64,000 bases of DNA from Microbacterium enclense (GCA_038182865.1 CP116226.1:2480001-2544000), one strand, 5' to 3'; numbered from the stretch's first letter, positions 1 through 9,813 are shown. The notes: a model not told the origin generated them from the letters alone. Translations and numbers: made by a program.

Positions 1-346
1 GGAGTCCGGCGGCGGTCTCGAGGAGCATGCCGTCGGGGTGGTCGTTGACGTACACGGGGTAGCGGAACTGGCGGGTCAGCAGGACGGTCCGTCGCGCGGT
101 GTCGTGCAGGAGGATCGTCGCTCCGTTGCCGCGATCGTAGGTCTCGCGCGTCTGTGTGACCCACTTTCCGTCATCGCTCCGGTAGCGGAACGTCGTCGCC
201 CGGAGCACGTGCCACCCCGCCGCGAGCACCTCGACGTCGGCCACCTGGACGCGCGGGTTGCGGTCGAGGTCGCGGCCGGTGAGGTGCAGGCCGGTGCGTC
301 CGCGGTGGTCGGGGACGGTGGTGCCGGGAACGGGAGAGTCGGTCAT
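1..346 (-). CDS. NUDIX hydrolase, NudK/YffH-like (3' end outside window)
   Basis: The first 115 codons of a minus-strand gene are visible. The segment TQTRETYDRGNGATILL followed by TVLLTRQFRYPVY matches the N-terminal half of the NudK/YffH group of NUDIX enzymes, which hydrolyse GDP-mannose or other nucleoside diphosphate sugars. The NUDIX box (GX5EX7REUXEEXGU) lies beyond the window edge, so catalytic competence cannot be judged. The ATG start at 346 gives an N-terminus similar in layout to the family. It is divergent from the DeoR-type gene with only 40 bp between the two starts, so one short region must hold both promoters. Family call is from motif recognition; the substrate is not determinable. 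Confidence 0.8.
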   Translation of the reverse strand, partial: MTDSPVPGTTVPDHRGRTGLHLTGRDLDRNPRVQVADVEVLAAGWHVLRATTFRYRSDDGKWVTQTRETYDRGNGATILLHDTARRTVLLTRQFRYPVYVNDHPDGMLLETAAGL

Positions 347-386
347 GACTCGGAACAATAATGCAGAAACGTGCAAGAATGTGAAC

Positions 387-1184
387 ATGACGCTCGCCGC
401 TGCCCGGAAGGACGCCCTTCTCGACCGCTTGCGGCGCGACGGCCGCCTCGTCGTCAAAGACGTCGCCCTCGAACTCGGTCTCTCCGAAGACAGCATCCGC
501 CGCGATCTTCGGGAACTGGATGCCGCCGGCCTCGCGGTCCGGGTCTACGGAGGGGCCCTCCTCGCCTCGCCGGCCGTCGCGGACTACGAGGCGCGAGGGA
601 GTGTGGCGCGATCGAGCAAAGCGCGCGTGGCCGCGGCGGCGCTGGAGCGCATCGAGCCCGGCGCGACGGTGCTGCTCGACGGCGGGACGACGACGCTCGC
701 CCTCGTCGAAGCCCTCCCGCGGTCGTTCGCGGGAACGATCATCACGCATTCCCCGACGATCGCGGCAGCCCTCCTGCACCACGACGCCGAGGTCATCATG
801 ATCGGCGGCCGCATCTTCAAGCATTCCGCCGTCGCGTGCGGAGCGGCCGCGGGGGAGGCGGCCCGCGCCGTCAGTGCCGACGTCTTCTTCCTCGGGGTCA
901 CCGGCGTGCACCCCGCGGCGGGGCTGACGACAGGGGATGCCGACGAGGCCGCGATGAAGCGCGTGCTCGCCGAACGCGCCGCCGAGACGTTCGTGCTGGC
1001 GAGCGAGGAGAAACTGGGGGCGGCGTCGCGGTTCGGCATCCTGCCCCTCGACGGCGTGACGGGGATCGTCGCCGACCTCGACCCCGACACGCCCCTGGCC
1101 GCCGATCTCGAGGCCGCGGGCGCGAACGTGCTGTATCCCTCGACGCCGAAGCAACCCCGCCGCGATCCCGGAGGCCCGCAATAG
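387..1184 (+). CDS. DeoR/GlpR-family transcriptional regulator
   Basis: A 265-residue sugar-phosphate-sensing repressor. The N-terminal winged helix-turn-helix (about residues 1-60) has the DeoR signature VKDVALELGLSEDSIRRDL and ends in VYGGAL. The C-terminal DeoRC sensor domain shows DGGTTTLALVEAL and a GGR near the middle, the usual phosphosugar-binding isomerase-like fold. I chose the ATG at 387; an in-frame ATG at 345 would overlap the divergent NUDIX start. An AAGAAT hexamer ends 6 nt before 387, so the transcript may be leaderless. It lies 10 bp before pta, and its stop codon is part of the pta -10 hexamer. The effector and targets are unknown. Confidence 0.88.
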   Translation: MTLAAARKDALLDRLRRDGRLVVKDVALELGLSEDSIRRDLRELDAAGLAVRVYGGALLASPAVADYEARGSVARSSKARVAAAALERIEPGATVLLDGGTTTLALVEALPRSFAGTIITHSPTIAAALLHHDAEVIMIGGRIFKHSAVACGAAAGEAARAVSADVFFLGVTGVHPAAGLTTGDADEAAMKRVLAERAAETFVLASEEKLGAASRFGILPLDGVTGIVADLDPDTPLAADLEAAGANVLYPSTPKQPRRDPGGPQ

Positions 1185-1195
1185 GCTGGACCGCG
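1182..1195 (+). promoter_or_regulatory. Leaderless promoter -10 of pta
   Basis: TAGGCT (1182-1187) lies exactly 7 nt before the GTG start of pta. No Shine-Dalgarno is present. The first three bases are also the stop codon of the preceding regulator gene. Confidence 0.55.
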
Positions 1196-3339
1196 TGACG
1201 CAGAGCATCTACATCACGTCGGCCGAGGGGCACTCGGGCAAATCCACCGTCGCTCTGGGTGTCCTCGACGCCCTCAGCCGTGTCACCCCGCGCGTGGGGG
1301 TGTTCCGCCCCATCGCGCGCTCCACCGCCGAGCGCGACTACGTGCTCGAAATGCTTCTCGACCACGACGGCGTCGAGCTCGCGTACGACGATTGCGTCGG
1401 CGTCACCTACGACGACGTGCGCGACGACGCCGATGCCGCCCTGGGCCGCATCGTCGAGCGCTACAAAGCCGTCGAGGCGCGGTGCGATGCCGTGGTCGTC
1501 ATCGGCAGCGACTACACCGACGTCGGCAGTCCCGCCGAGCTCGCCTACAACGCGCGCATCGCCGCCAACCTCGGCGCCCCCGTGCTGCTGGTCCTCGGCG
1601 GCCGCGCACAGCAGGGCCAGGGCGAGACGCTGGGACTCTCGGTCGCGCGCACCCCACATGAGGTGGGCCAGATTGCGTCCCTCGCGGTCGCCGAGCTCGT
1701 CCACGAGCGTGCCGAGGTGTTCGCGGTCATCGTGAATCGCGCCGATCCCGACGAGCTCGACGGCGTCGTGGCCTCCGTCCGCCAGGTCATCGACGGCGTG
1801 CCTTTCGCCTCCTCCGACGAGCGTCGTCCGGTGCCGGTGTGGGCTCTTCCCGAGGACCGCTTCCTCATCGCCCCCTCGATGCGCGGCGTGCTGCGCTCGG
1901 TCGAGGGCGAGCTCATCAAGGGCGACCCCGAACTGCTCACGCGCGAGGTGCTGGGCGTGGTCGTGGCCGGCATGTCGATGGTCAACGTGCTTCCGCGGCT
2001 GAAGGAGTCGGCGGTGATCGTCATCCCGGCCGACCGCAGCGAGGTCCTCCTCGCCACCCTCCTCGCGAACGCCTCGGGAACCTTCCCCTCCCTCGCGGGG
2101 ATCGTCCTCAACGGAGGGTTCGAGCTGCCGGACCCGATCGTCCGCTTGATCGACGGCCTCGGCTCCCCGCTTCCGATCATCGCCACCGATCTGGGAACGT
2201 ACGACACCGCCGTGCGCATCATGAACACGCGCGGGCGCCTCGCCGCCGACTCTCAGCGTCGGTACGACACGGCTCTGGCGATGTTCGAACGCCACGTCGA
2301 CACCGCCCTGCTGACGCGCGAACTGGGGGTTGCACGCCCCAGCGTCGTCACCCCGCTGATGTTCGAGTACGGCCTCGTCGATCGCGCCCGCACCGACCGC
2401 CGCCGGATCGTGCTCCCCGAGGGCAATGACGACCGGGTGCTCCGCGCCGCCGCGACCGTGCTCTCGCGCGGCATCGCCGACCTGACGATCCTCGGCGAGC
2501 CGATCGAGGTGCGCGGGCGGGCCATCGAGCTCGGCATCGATATCCGCGACGCCGAGGTGCTCAGCCCCTTCGATGCCGTGCACGTGGAGAAGTTCGCGAC
2601 CGAGTACGCACGGCTGCGCGCCCACAAGGGCGTCACCCACGCCCAGGCAGCCGACACGGTCACCGATGTCTCGTACTTCGGCACGATGATGGTGCACCTG
2701 GGTCTCGCCGACGGCATGGTCTCCGGGGCGGCGCACACGACCGCTCACACGATCCGCCCCGCGTTCGAGATCATCAAGACCGCCCCCGGCGTCTCGGTCG
2801 TCTCGAGCGTTTTCCTCATGGCTCTCGCCGACCGTGTGCTTGTCTACGGGGACTGCGCCGTCATCCCCGACCCCACCAGCGAGCAGCTGGCCGACATCGC
2901 CGTGTCATCGGCCGCGACCGCCGAACAGTTCGGCATCGAGCCGCGCGTGGCGATGCTGTCGTACTCGACGGGGGAGTCGGGCACCGGAGCCGACGTCGAG
3001 AAGGTGCGCGCGGCCACGGCCCTCGTGCGCGAACGCGCCCCCGAGCTGCTCGTCGAGGGTCCGATCCAGTACGACGCCGCGGCCGACGCGGCCGTCGCCA
3101 AGGCCAAGATGCCGGGCTCCGAGGTGGCCGGGCGGGCGACGGTCTTCGTCTTCCCCGACCTCAACACCGGCAACAACACCTACAAGGCCGTGCAGCGCTC
3201 GGCCGGTGCGGTCGCCATCGGGCCCGTGCTGCAGGGCCTCAACAAGCCCATCAACGACCTCTCGCGCGGCGCCCTCGTCGACGACATCGTCAACACCATC
3301 GCGATCACCGCGATCCAGGCCCAGGGGAGCACCTCATGA
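1195..3339 (+). CDS. pta: Phosphate acetyltransferase (long form with N-terminal P-loop/DRTGG region)
   Basis: Interconverts acetyl-CoA and acetyl phosphate in the cytoplasm. At 714 residues it is the long Pta type. The N-terminal third is a dethiobiotin-synthetase-like domain (TSAEGHSGKSTVALG near residue 8), the middle carries a DRTGG domain, and the C-terminal ~330 residues are the PTA_PTB catalytic domain (starting near RRRIVLPEGNDDRVLRAA and including DGMVSGAAHTTAHTIRPA and FPDLNTGNNTYKAVQRSA). The start is the GTG at 1195, placed 7 nt after a TAGGCT hexamer. The stop overlaps the ackA start by 4 bp (ATGA), so the two are translationally coupled and together convert acetyl-CoA to acetate and ATP. 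Confidence 0.97.
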   Translation: MTQSIYITSAEGHSGKSTVALGVLDALSRVTPRVGVFRPIARSTAERDYVLEMLLDHDGVELAYDDCVGVTYDDVRDDADAALGRIVERYKAVEARCDAVVVIGSDYTDVGSPAELAYNARIAANLGAPVLLVLGGRAQQGQGETLGLSVARTPHEVGQIASLAVAELVHERAEVFAVIVNRADPDELDGVVASVRQVIDGVPFASSDERRPVPVWALPEDRFLIAPSMRGVLRSVEGELIKGDPELLTREVLGVVVAGMSMVNVLPRLKESAVIVIPADRSEVLLATLLANASGTFPSLAGIVLNGGFELPDPIVRLIDGLGSPLPIIATDLGTYDTAVRIMNTRGRLAADSQRRYDTALAMFERHVDTALLTRELGVARPSVVTPLMFEYGLVDRARTDRRRIVLPEGNDDRVLRAAATVLSRGIADLTILGEPIEVRGRAIELGIDIRDAEVLSPFDAVHVEKFATEYARLRAHKGVTHAQAADTVTDVSYFGTMMVHLGLADGMVSGAAHTTAHTIRPAFEIIKTAPGVSVVSSVFLMALADRVLVYGDCAVIPDPTSEQLADIAVSSAATAEQFGIEPRVAMLSYSTGESGTGADVEKVRAATALVRERAPELLVEGPIQYDAAADAAVAKAKMPGSEVAGRATVFVFPDLNTGNNTYKAVQRSAGAVAIGPVLQGLNKPINDLSRGALVDDIVNTIAITAIQAQGSTS

Positions 3340-4568
3340 GCGTCGTGCTCGTCGTCAACAGCGGATCGTCGTCGTTCAAGTACCAGCTGCTCGACATGGA
3401 TCGCGAACAGGTTCTGGCCTCCGGACTCGTCGAGCGCATCGGCGAGGACCTCGGCGTCGCGAAGCACACCGTGACCGCCGCCGCCCTCGCGTCGACCGAT
3501 GGTCCGGCCCCGACGGTGACGGATGCCACCTTCACCATCGAGCGCGAGATTCCCGACCACACGGCGGGCTTCGCGGTGATGCTCGAGGCCTTCGCGGCGC
3601 ACGGCCCCTCGCTCGACGAGCGTCCCCCGGTGGCCGTCGGCCACCGCGTCGTGCACGGCGGGGCGCGGTTCTTCGAGCCGACCGTGGTGACGCCCCTGGT
3701 CGAGATCAACATCGACGAGCTGTCGGTCCTCGCACCCCTGCACAACCCGGCCAACCTCGCGGGCATCGTGGCGGCGAAGAAGGCCTTCCCCGACGTCCCG
3801 CACGTTGCCGTGTTCGACACGGCCTTCCACCAGTCCCTCGCACCCGAGGCGTACACCTACGCGATCGACCGCGAGCTCGCCGAGGCCCACCGCATCCGCC
3901 GCTACGGCTTCCACGGCACGAGTCACAAGTTCGTCAGCGAAGCCGCGGCGGCTTTCGTCGGCCGTCCGCTCGGCGAGCTCAAGCAGATCGTCTTCCACCT
4001 CGGCAACGGCGCGTCGGTCGCCGCGATCGAGGGCGGCCGCTCGGTCGACACGTCGATGGGACTCACGCCCCTCGAGGGGCTCGTCATGGGCACGCGCTCG
4101 GGTGACCTCGACCCGGCCGTGCTCTTCCAGCTCGCCCGCCGCGCTGACATGTCGATCGCTGATCTCGACGCTCTTCTCAACAAGAGATCGGGCCTGCTGG
4201 GCCTGGCCGGTGTGAGCGACATGCGCGACATCGGCGAGCGACGGGATGCCGGAGACCCGGCGGCCCAGCTCGCCTTCGACGTCTATGTCCACCGTCTCCG
4301 CGCCTACGCCGGGGCGTACCTCGCTCAGCTCGACGGGGTGGACGTCATCTCGTTCACCGCCGGGGTGGGGGAGAACTCCGTCCGTGTGCGGGAGGAGGCG
4401 ATGGCCACGCTCGGCTTCGCCGGTGTCGAGATCGACCCGGAACGGAACGCGGCACGGGAGCGCGGCATCCGTCGGATCTCGACCGACTCCTCGCGCGTCG
4501 AGGTGCTCGTCGTCCCCACGAACGAAGAACTCGAGATCGCACGTCAGACTCTCTCGGTCACCGCCTGA
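3336..4568 (+). CDS. ackA: Acetate kinase
   Basis: Transfers phosphate between acetyl phosphate and ADP, giving acetate and ATP. The 410-residue length is typical. Visible family signatures are VVNSGSSSFKYQLLD at the N-terminus, FDTAFHQSL, the adenosine-site GFHGTSHKFV, HLGNGASVAAIEGG, and FTAGVGENS near the C-terminus. The ATG overlaps the pta stop. Since acs (40552) is also present, the cell can both excrete acetate by Pta-AckA and scavenge it by Acs. Confidence 0.97.
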   Translation: MSVVLVVNSGSSSFKYQLLDMDREQVLASGLVERIGEDLGVAKHTVTAAALASTDGPAPTVTDATFTIEREIPDHTAGFAVMLEAFAAHGPSLDERPPVAVGHRVVHGGARFFEPTVVTPLVEINIDELSVLAPLHNPANLAGIVAAKKAFPDVPHVAVFDTAFHQSLAPEAYTYAIDRELAEAHRIRRYGFHGTSHKFVSEAAAAFVGRPLGELKQIVFHLGNGASVAAIEGGRSVDTSMGLTPLEGLVMGTRSGDLDPAVLFQLARRADMSIADLDALLNKRSGLLGLAGVSDMRDIGERRDAGDPAAQLAFDVYVHRLRAYAGAYLAQLDGVDVISFTAGVGENSVRVREEAMATLGFAGVEIDPERNAARERGIRRISTDSSRVEVLVVPTNEELEIARQTLSVTA

Positions 4569-4860
4569 CCAAGCCAGGTGACCAGACTCGGGCTGCCGGG
4601 TGAGGTGCGGGGCGGTTACGACCTCACGGGCACGCCTTTTCGAGCCGTTCGGACAGGTCGAGAACTTCTCCCGACGCCCGCTCGACGAGCGGCTCCGGGG
4701 CCGGTTCTCGTCACGACCTCGACGGGTCGTCGGGTCAGAGAGGCGGCCGGGAGACGCGGTACGGTCGACCCCCTGCCGTGGCTGCGATTCGACGCCTGCC
4801 CCAGCGGGCCCCGATCCTCTCGGACGGGTGCGTGACCCCACCCGAGAGAAGAACACCTCC

Positions 4861-6237
4861 ATGGCATCCCGCAGCGCGCAAGCGTCCCGAACCGCGAGGC
4901 GAGTCCTCACCCTGGTCGCCGCTCTCACCCTGGCCGCCGGACCGGGGCTGATCGCGACGAGCCCGGCGGTGGCCGCGACCGCGTGCGCGACGCCTCTCAC
5001 GGTCGATCTCACGGTGCTGCTCCAGGGCGCGTACGACGCGGGGAGCGGGCTGATGAGGACCAGCTACCTCACCCAGGGGTCGCTTCCGGCGACAGAGCCG
5101 TACGAAGCGCTCGGATACCCGCTGCGCGGCGGCGAGGACAACACCGTCTCGCTCGTCGATCCGGGAACTGTTGCGGCGCCGGTCGACTGGGTGCTCGTCG
5201 AGTTGCGCTCGGCGGCGGATCCCACCCAGATCGTGGCGACCGACACCGTCACCCTCGGCCGCAACGGGACGGCGAACGCGGCACCGCGCTTCTTCGCCCC
5301 GGCGGGCGAGTACTTCGTCGCCGTCGAACACCGCAACCATCTCGGTCTCATGACCGCCGCGCCCATCTCCGTGCAGACCACCGGAACCGTGGTCGACTTC
5401 ACCTCGCCGACGACCGCCGTGTACGACGACGGTTCCGGCGTCGACGGCAACCGCGTGGTCAGCGGCTCCGTCGCGCTCATGCGCGCCGGCGATGCGAGTC
5501 GAACCCCGGGAGTCGCCCACCGCGTCGAGTACGCCGAGGAGGCGCAGGCGATCCTCGACCGTCTGGACGGGGATGTGACGAGGATCCTGCGCGGATACTT
5601 CACCGAGGACGTGAATCTGAACGGGAACGTCCGGTACGCGGGAGCCGCCAACGACCCGACGACCGTGCTGAGCACGGTCCTGGGCGGAGATCAGGCGGCA
5701 GTGCTCGTCGAGCAGCTTCCCGTCGGGGTCCTCGGGGCCGAGCCCGCCTGCGACCCGCCCGTCATCACCTCGCCGAACCCGTCGGGTGCCGAGCTGGGAA
5801 CCGCCTTCTCCTTCCCGGTCACCGCGTCGGGCACCAGGCCGATCACCTACGCCATCACCGCGGGCTCCCTCCCTCCCGGGCTGACCCTCGACCCGGCGAC
5901 GGGGCTCATCGCCGGCACGCCCACCACCGCGGGGACGTTCCCGTTCACGATCACCGCGACCAACGCCTACGGCTCCGACACGCAGTCGAGCGAACTCACG
6001 CTGAGCGTCGCGCCCACTCCGACACCGACGTCGACACCGACGGTGGCGCCCACCCCCGACCCCACGTCAGCGCCCACCCCGTCGCCCTCGCCCACGGTGA
6101 GCCGGGCGCCTCTCGCCACGACGGGCGCCGACGTCGACCCGACGGTGCCGGTCGTGGGCGGTGCACTGCTGCTCCTCGGCGGGCTGGTGCTCGCCGCCCG
6201 CTTCGGGCTGCGCACCCGGTCACGCCGGAGTCGCTGA
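4861..6237 (+). CDS. Secreted Ig-like protein with LATTG sorting signal
   Basis: A 458-residue exported surface protein of unknown function. The N-terminus has a basic start followed by a hydrophobic stretch and an Ala-rich cleavage region (SPAVAATA), a Sec signal peptide. The middle has no recognised motif. Near residues 300-380 lies a putative Ig domain of the He_PIG type (ITSPNPSGAELG, SLPPGLTLDPATGLIAGTP). A Pro/Thr linker then leads to LATTG, a hydrophobic helix and an Arg-rich tail, a sortase signal of the LAxTG (class E-like) kind. The ATG at 4861 is preferred because the ORF upstream has no signal peptide. It stands alone, with 292 bp upstream that hold no convincing gene. Confidence 0.85.
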   Translation: MASRSAQASRTARRVLTLVAALTLAAGPGLIATSPAVAATACATPLTVDLTVLLQGAYDAGSGLMRTSYLTQGSLPATEPYEALGYPLRGGEDNTVSLVDPGTVAAPVDWVLVELRSAADPTQIVATDTVTLGRNGTANAAPRFFAPAGEYFVAVEHRNHLGLMTAAPISVQTTGTVVDFTSPTTAVYDDGSGVDGNRVVSGSVALMRAGDASRTPGVAHRVEYAEEAQAILDRLDGDVTRILRGYFTEDVNLNGNVRYAGAANDPTTVLSTVLGGDQAAVLVEQLPVGVLGAEPACDPPVITSPNPSGAELGTAFSFPVTASGTRPITYAITAGSLPPGLTLDPATGLIAGTPTTAGTFPFTITATNAYGSDTQSSELTLSVAPTPTPTSTPTVAPTPDPTSAPTPSPSPTVSRAPLATTGADVDPTVPVVGGALLLLGGLVLAARFGLRTRSRRSR

Positions 6238-6379
6238 CGCCCGCTCGGCGCGGACCGCGGCGCGGGTTCTCTTCGCCGCGCCGCGCCGCGCGCCATGATC
6301 GATCGACTCCTCGACGGGTGCGGCCAGTACGCTGAACGCAGCGCCTCGGGCGCCCCCGACACCCGATCAGGAGCATGCC

Positions 6380-7114
6380 GTGACCGACACGCCCGCACTT
6401 CCCGACCTCACCGGCTACGAGGGCGTGCTGTTCGACCTCGACGGCGTGCTGACGCCGACCGCCGAGGTGCACATGCGCGCGTGGAAAGAGATGTTCGACG
6501 AGCTGTTCGCGGCGTGGAACATCGAGCCGGCTTACACCGACCGCGACTACTTCGAGTACGTCGACGGCAAGAAGCGCTACGACGGGGTCGCGAGCCTGCT
6601 GCGCAGCCGTGACGTCGAGGTGCCCTGGGGCGACCCCTCCGACGATCCGTCCGCTGACACGGTGTGCGGGGTCGGCAACCGCAAGAACGCGGTGTTCTCG
6701 CGTATCCTGCGCGCCGAGGGCATCGCGCCGTACCCCGGTTCGGTCGCCCTCCTCGACGTGCTGCAGGCCGCCGGAACCCCCATCGCCGTGGTGTCGAGCT
6801 CGAAGAACGCCGTCGAGGTGCTCGAGGCCGCGGGACTGCGCCACAGGTTCCCCGTCGTCATGGACGGCGTCGTCGCCGAACGCGACCACCTTGCCTCCAA
6901 GCCCGCCCCCGATGTCTTCGCCGAGGCGGCCCGCCTGCTCGGTGTCGATCCCGCGCGATCGGTGGCCGTCGAAGACGCCCTGAGCGGTGTGCGCTCGGCC
7001 GTCGCCGCCGGTTACGCGGCGGTCGTGGGCGTCGATCGCGGCGTCGGAGCCGACGACCTCACGGCCGCCGGTGCCACCGTGGTCGTCGACGACCTGGCCG
7101 CGTTCGTAGACTGA
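6380..7114 (+). CDS. pgmB: HAD-family beta-phosphoglucomutase-like enzyme
   Basis: Predicted to convert beta-glucose 1-phosphate to glucose 6-phosphate. HAD motif I is FDLDGVLTPTAEVH (nucleophile and acid/base Asp), motif II is VVSSSKNA, motif III is the Lys in LASKPAPDVF, and motif IV is AVEDALSGVRSAVAAG. The 244-residue length fits a capped beta-PGM. The GTG start at 6380 has AGGAG about 7 nt upstream. The next gene is a GH65 phosphorylase that releases beta-glucose 1-phosphate, the standard partner of this enzyme, so a shared disaccharide pathway is likely. The 120 bp between them contain no other gene. Confidence 0.9.
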   Translation: MTDTPALPDLTGYEGVLFDLDGVLTPTAEVHMRAWKEMFDELFAAWNIEPAYTDRDYFEYVDGKKRYDGVASLLRSRDVEVPWGDPSDDPSADTVCGVGNRKNAVFSRILRAEGIAPYPGSVALLDVLQAAGTPIAVVSSSKNAVEVLEAAGLRHRFPVVMDGVVAERDHLASKPAPDVFAEAARLLGVDPARSVAVEDALSGVRSAVAAGYAAVVGVDRGVGADDLTAAGATVVVDDLAAFVD

Positions 7115-7234
7115 GCCGTCGCCTTCGGGCGATTCCCCCTGCCGCTCTCGCGGCACCCCTGAGCTCCACCCGCCCGGGCACACCCGACACCGCCCGTGCG
7201 AACCCCCGTACCTCGCCACCGGAAGGCACGCCCG

Positions 7235-9760
7235 ATGATCGATCGCGATCGTTTCCCCATCGATGAATGGCGCCTCATCGAGACCGAGTTCTCGGTCGAC
7301 GATGTGGGAGTCACCGAGACCCTCTTCTCCGTCGGGAACGGCTACCTGGGTCTTCGCGGAAACCCCATCGAAGGACGCTTCGCGCTCGAGCAGGGCACGT
7401 TCATCAACGGCTTCCACGAGACGTTCCCCATCCGCCACGCCGAACAGGCCTACGGCTTCGCGGAGGTCGGGCAGACGATCATCAATGCACCGGATGCCAA
7501 GGTCCTGCGCGTCTATGTCGACGACGAGCCGCTCTCGCTCGACGTCGCGGACGTGCGCGAGTACGAGCGCGTGCTCGACATGCGCCAGGGGATCCTGCGC
7601 CGGAGCCTGCTCTGGGTGACCCCGTCGGGCAAGCACGTCCGGATCGAGGACGAGCGTTTCGTCTCGTTCGACGAGAAGCATCTCGCGGTGCTCCGGCTCA
7701 CCGTGACGGTGCTCGACTCCGACGCCCCGGTCACCGTGAGCAGCCAGCTGCTCAACCGACAGGACGGCGAAGGCATCTACGGCGGCTCGCCGATGGCATC
7801 CAAGCAATCCGGGTTCGACCCGCGCAAGACCGAGAAGCTGAGCGACCGTGTGCTCCAGCCGCGCGAGTACTGGCAGGACGGCGACCGGTCCGCGCTGAGC
7901 TACGAGGTGACCGACTCGGGCATGACGCTCGCCGTCGTCGCCGACCACCTCGTCGACACCGCCAACGAATGGACGTCGCGTCAGCTCATCGAGCCCGACA
8001 TCGCCAAGAACGTCTTCCGCGTCGACGCGCGGGCGGGTGTACCCACGACCATCACGAAACTCGTGAGCTACCACACCTCGCGCGGTGTTCCCACGGGCGA
8101 ACTCCTCGATCGCTGCCGGCGCACGCTCGACCGCGCCCGTGAGACGGGAGTCGACGGCCTCGTCGACCAGCAGATCGCCTGGTACGCGGCGTTCTGGGAT
8201 CGCTCCGACGTGCGCATCGGCGGCCACGGCGACCTGCAGCAGGCCACGCGCTGGTGCCTGTTCCAGCTCGCGCAGGCCGCGGCCCGCGCCGACGGCCAGG
8301 GCGTCCCCGCCAAGGGCGTCACCGGCTCCGGCTACAGCGGCCACTACTTCTGGGACACCGAGGTCTACGTCCTGCCGTTCCTGGCGTACACGTCACCGCT
8401 GTGGGCCCGTAATGCGCTGCGCATGCGATACCTCATGCTCCCGGCGGCGCGAAAGCGCGCCCATCAGCTCAACGAGGCGGGCGCACTGTTCCCCTGGCGC
8501 ACGATCAACGGGGAGGAGGCCTCGGCGTACTACGCCGCCGGCACCGCGCAGTACCACATCAATGCCGACGTCTCCTTCGCGCTGGCGAAGTACGTGCGTG
8601 CCACCGGCGACGAGGAGTTCCTCGCCCGCGAGGGCGTCGACATCGCCGTCGACACGGCGCGGCTGTGGTCGACGCTCGGGTTCTGGCGCTCGAGCGACGG
8701 CGGCGACGAGCACGACTCGTTCCACATCCACGGCGTCACCGGTCCCGACGAGTACACCACCGTCGTCAACGACAACCTGTTCACGAACGTCATGGCGCGC
8801 TTCAACCTGCGCTTCGCCGCCCGAACGGTCCGCGACCTCGCCGAGAACGACCCCGACGCGTACGCGCACATGGCCGATCGCATGAACCTCGATCCCTCCG
8901 AGCCCGAGCGGTGGGACCGGGCGGCCGAGGCGATGCACATCCCGTTCAGCCCGGCGCTCGGCATCCATCCGCAGGACGCGGTGTTCCTCGAGCGCGAGAT
9001 CTGGGACCTCGAGAACACCCCGCCCGATCAGCGTCCGCTCCTGCTGCACTTCCACCCGCTGGTGATCTACCGGTACCAGGTGCTCAAGCAGGCCGATGTC
9101 GTGCTCGCCCTGTTCCTGCAGGGCAATCACTTCACGGATGCCGAGAAGCTCGCCGACTTCGAGTACTACGACCCGCTGACCACCGGCGACTCGACGCTGT
9201 CGGCGGTCGTGCAGTCGATCCTCGCCGCCGAGGTGGGCTACCAGGACCTCGCTCTGGAGTATTTCCGCCAGGCCGCGTTCGTCGACCTCGGCGACCTGCA
9301 CCACAACGCCTCCGACGGCGTGCACGTGGCGTCGGCGGGCGGCGTGTGGACGGCTCTGGTGAGCGGCTTCGGCGGCATGCGCGACCACTTCGGTCAGCTC
9401 ACGTTCGACCCGCGTCTCCCCGCGGACTGGCCCGAGCTGTCGTACGTGCTGCACTGGCACGGCACGCGACTCGACATCACGCTGACCGCGACGGCGCTCA
9501 CGCTGCGTGCGGGCGGTGACGGTGAGCCCGTCGAGTTCGCGGTCCGTGGCGCCGACTACACCGTCGCCCCCGGGGAGACGGTGCGGGTGCCGTTGCACGG
9601 TCAGGGGCCCGTCCGCCCGGGACGGCCCTCGATCCGTCAGCTCGAGGGATCGGTCCGCGAAGACGGCACGCTGCTGCTGGCCTCGGTCCCGATCGTCACG
9701 GCGGCCATCCCCGTCGTGGGCGACGACGACGAACCCGTCGCCGTCGGTCTCGACGTCTGA
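7235..9760 (+). CDS. Glycoside hydrolase family 65 disaccharide phosphorylase
   Basis: Phosphorolysis of an alpha-glucosyl disaccharide (maltose, trehalose, kojibiose or nigerose; not resolvable here) to glucose and beta-glucose 1-phosphate. The 841-residue protein has the N-terminal beta-sandwich, then an (alpha/alpha)6 barrel with SGYSGHYFWDTEVYVLPF and the general-acid motif GVTGPDEYTTVVNDN, in which the Glu of PDEY is the family's catalytic acid, and the C-terminal DLGDLHHNASDGVHVASAGG region. The start is the ATG at 7235, with GGAAGG 8 nt upstream. It follows a beta-phosphoglucomutase gene. No sugar transporter is nearby, so uptake must be encoded elsewhere. A strong terminator follows. 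Confidence 0.92.
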   Translation: MIDRDRFPIDEWRLIETEFSVDDVGVTETLFSVGNGYLGLRGNPIEGRFALEQGTFINGFHETFPIRHAEQAYGFAEVGQTIINAPDAKVLRVYVDDEPLSLDVADVREYERVLDMRQGILRRSLLWVTPSGKHVRIEDERFVSFDEKHLAVLRLTVTVLDSDAPVTVSSQLLNRQDGEGIYGGSPMASKQSGFDPRKTEKLSDRVLQPREYWQDGDRSALSYEVTDSGMTLAVVADHLVDTANEWTSRQLIEPDIAKNVFRVDARAGVPTTITKLVSYHTSRGVPTGELLDRCRRTLDRARETGVDGLVDQQIAWYAAFWDRSDVRIGGHGDLQQATRWCLFQLAQAAARADGQGVPAKGVTGSGYSGHYFWDTEVYVLPFLAYTSPLWARNALRMRYLMLPAARKRAHQLNEAGALFPWRTINGEEASAYYAAGTAQYHINADVSFALAKYVRATGDEEFLAREGVDIAVDTARLWSTLGFWRSSDGGDEHDSFHIHGVTGPDEYTTVVNDNLFTNVMARFNLRFAARTVRDLAENDPDAYAHMADRMNLDPSEPERWDRAAEAMHIPFSPALGIHPQDAVFLEREIWDLENTPPDQRPLLLHFHPLVIYRYQVLKQADVVLALFLQGNHFTDAEKLADFEYYDPLTTGDSTLSAVVQSILAAEVGYQDLALEYFRQAAFVDLGDLHHNASDGVHVASAGGVWTALVSGFGGMRDHFGQLTFDPRLPADWPELSYVLHWHGTRLDITLTATALTLRAGGDGEPVEFAVRGADYTVAPGETVRVPLHGQGPVRPGRPSIRQLEGSVREDGTLLLASVPIVTAAIPVVGDDDEPVAVGLDV

Positions 9761-9770
9761 CGCCCGCTCT

Positions 9771-9813
9771 CGAACGCGGCGGTGCCTCCCGGGGCGCCGC
9801 CGCGTTCGGCTTT
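9771..9813 (+). terminator. Terminator after GH65 gene
   Basis: Perfect 12-bp inverted repeat (CGAACGCGGCGG at 9771-9782 with its complement at 9797-9808), a 14-nt loop, then GCTTTCC. It begins 10 bp after the GH65 stop. Confidence 0.85.

Noticed and set aside
898..2748. 616-residue minus-strand frame opposite pta
   Set aside because: Antisense to the pta N-terminal region, biased composition, no domain.
4578..4835. 85-residue plus-strand frame after ackA
   Set aside because: No ribosome-binding site, Arg/Pro-rich composition, no family; likely non-coding.
5996..8344. 782-residue minus-strand open frame opposite pgmB and the GH65 gene
   Set aside because: It is antisense to two clear enzyme genes, has a low-complexity Asp/Gly/Val/Arg-rich composition and no motif. 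This is the expected shadow of a GC-rich coding strand.
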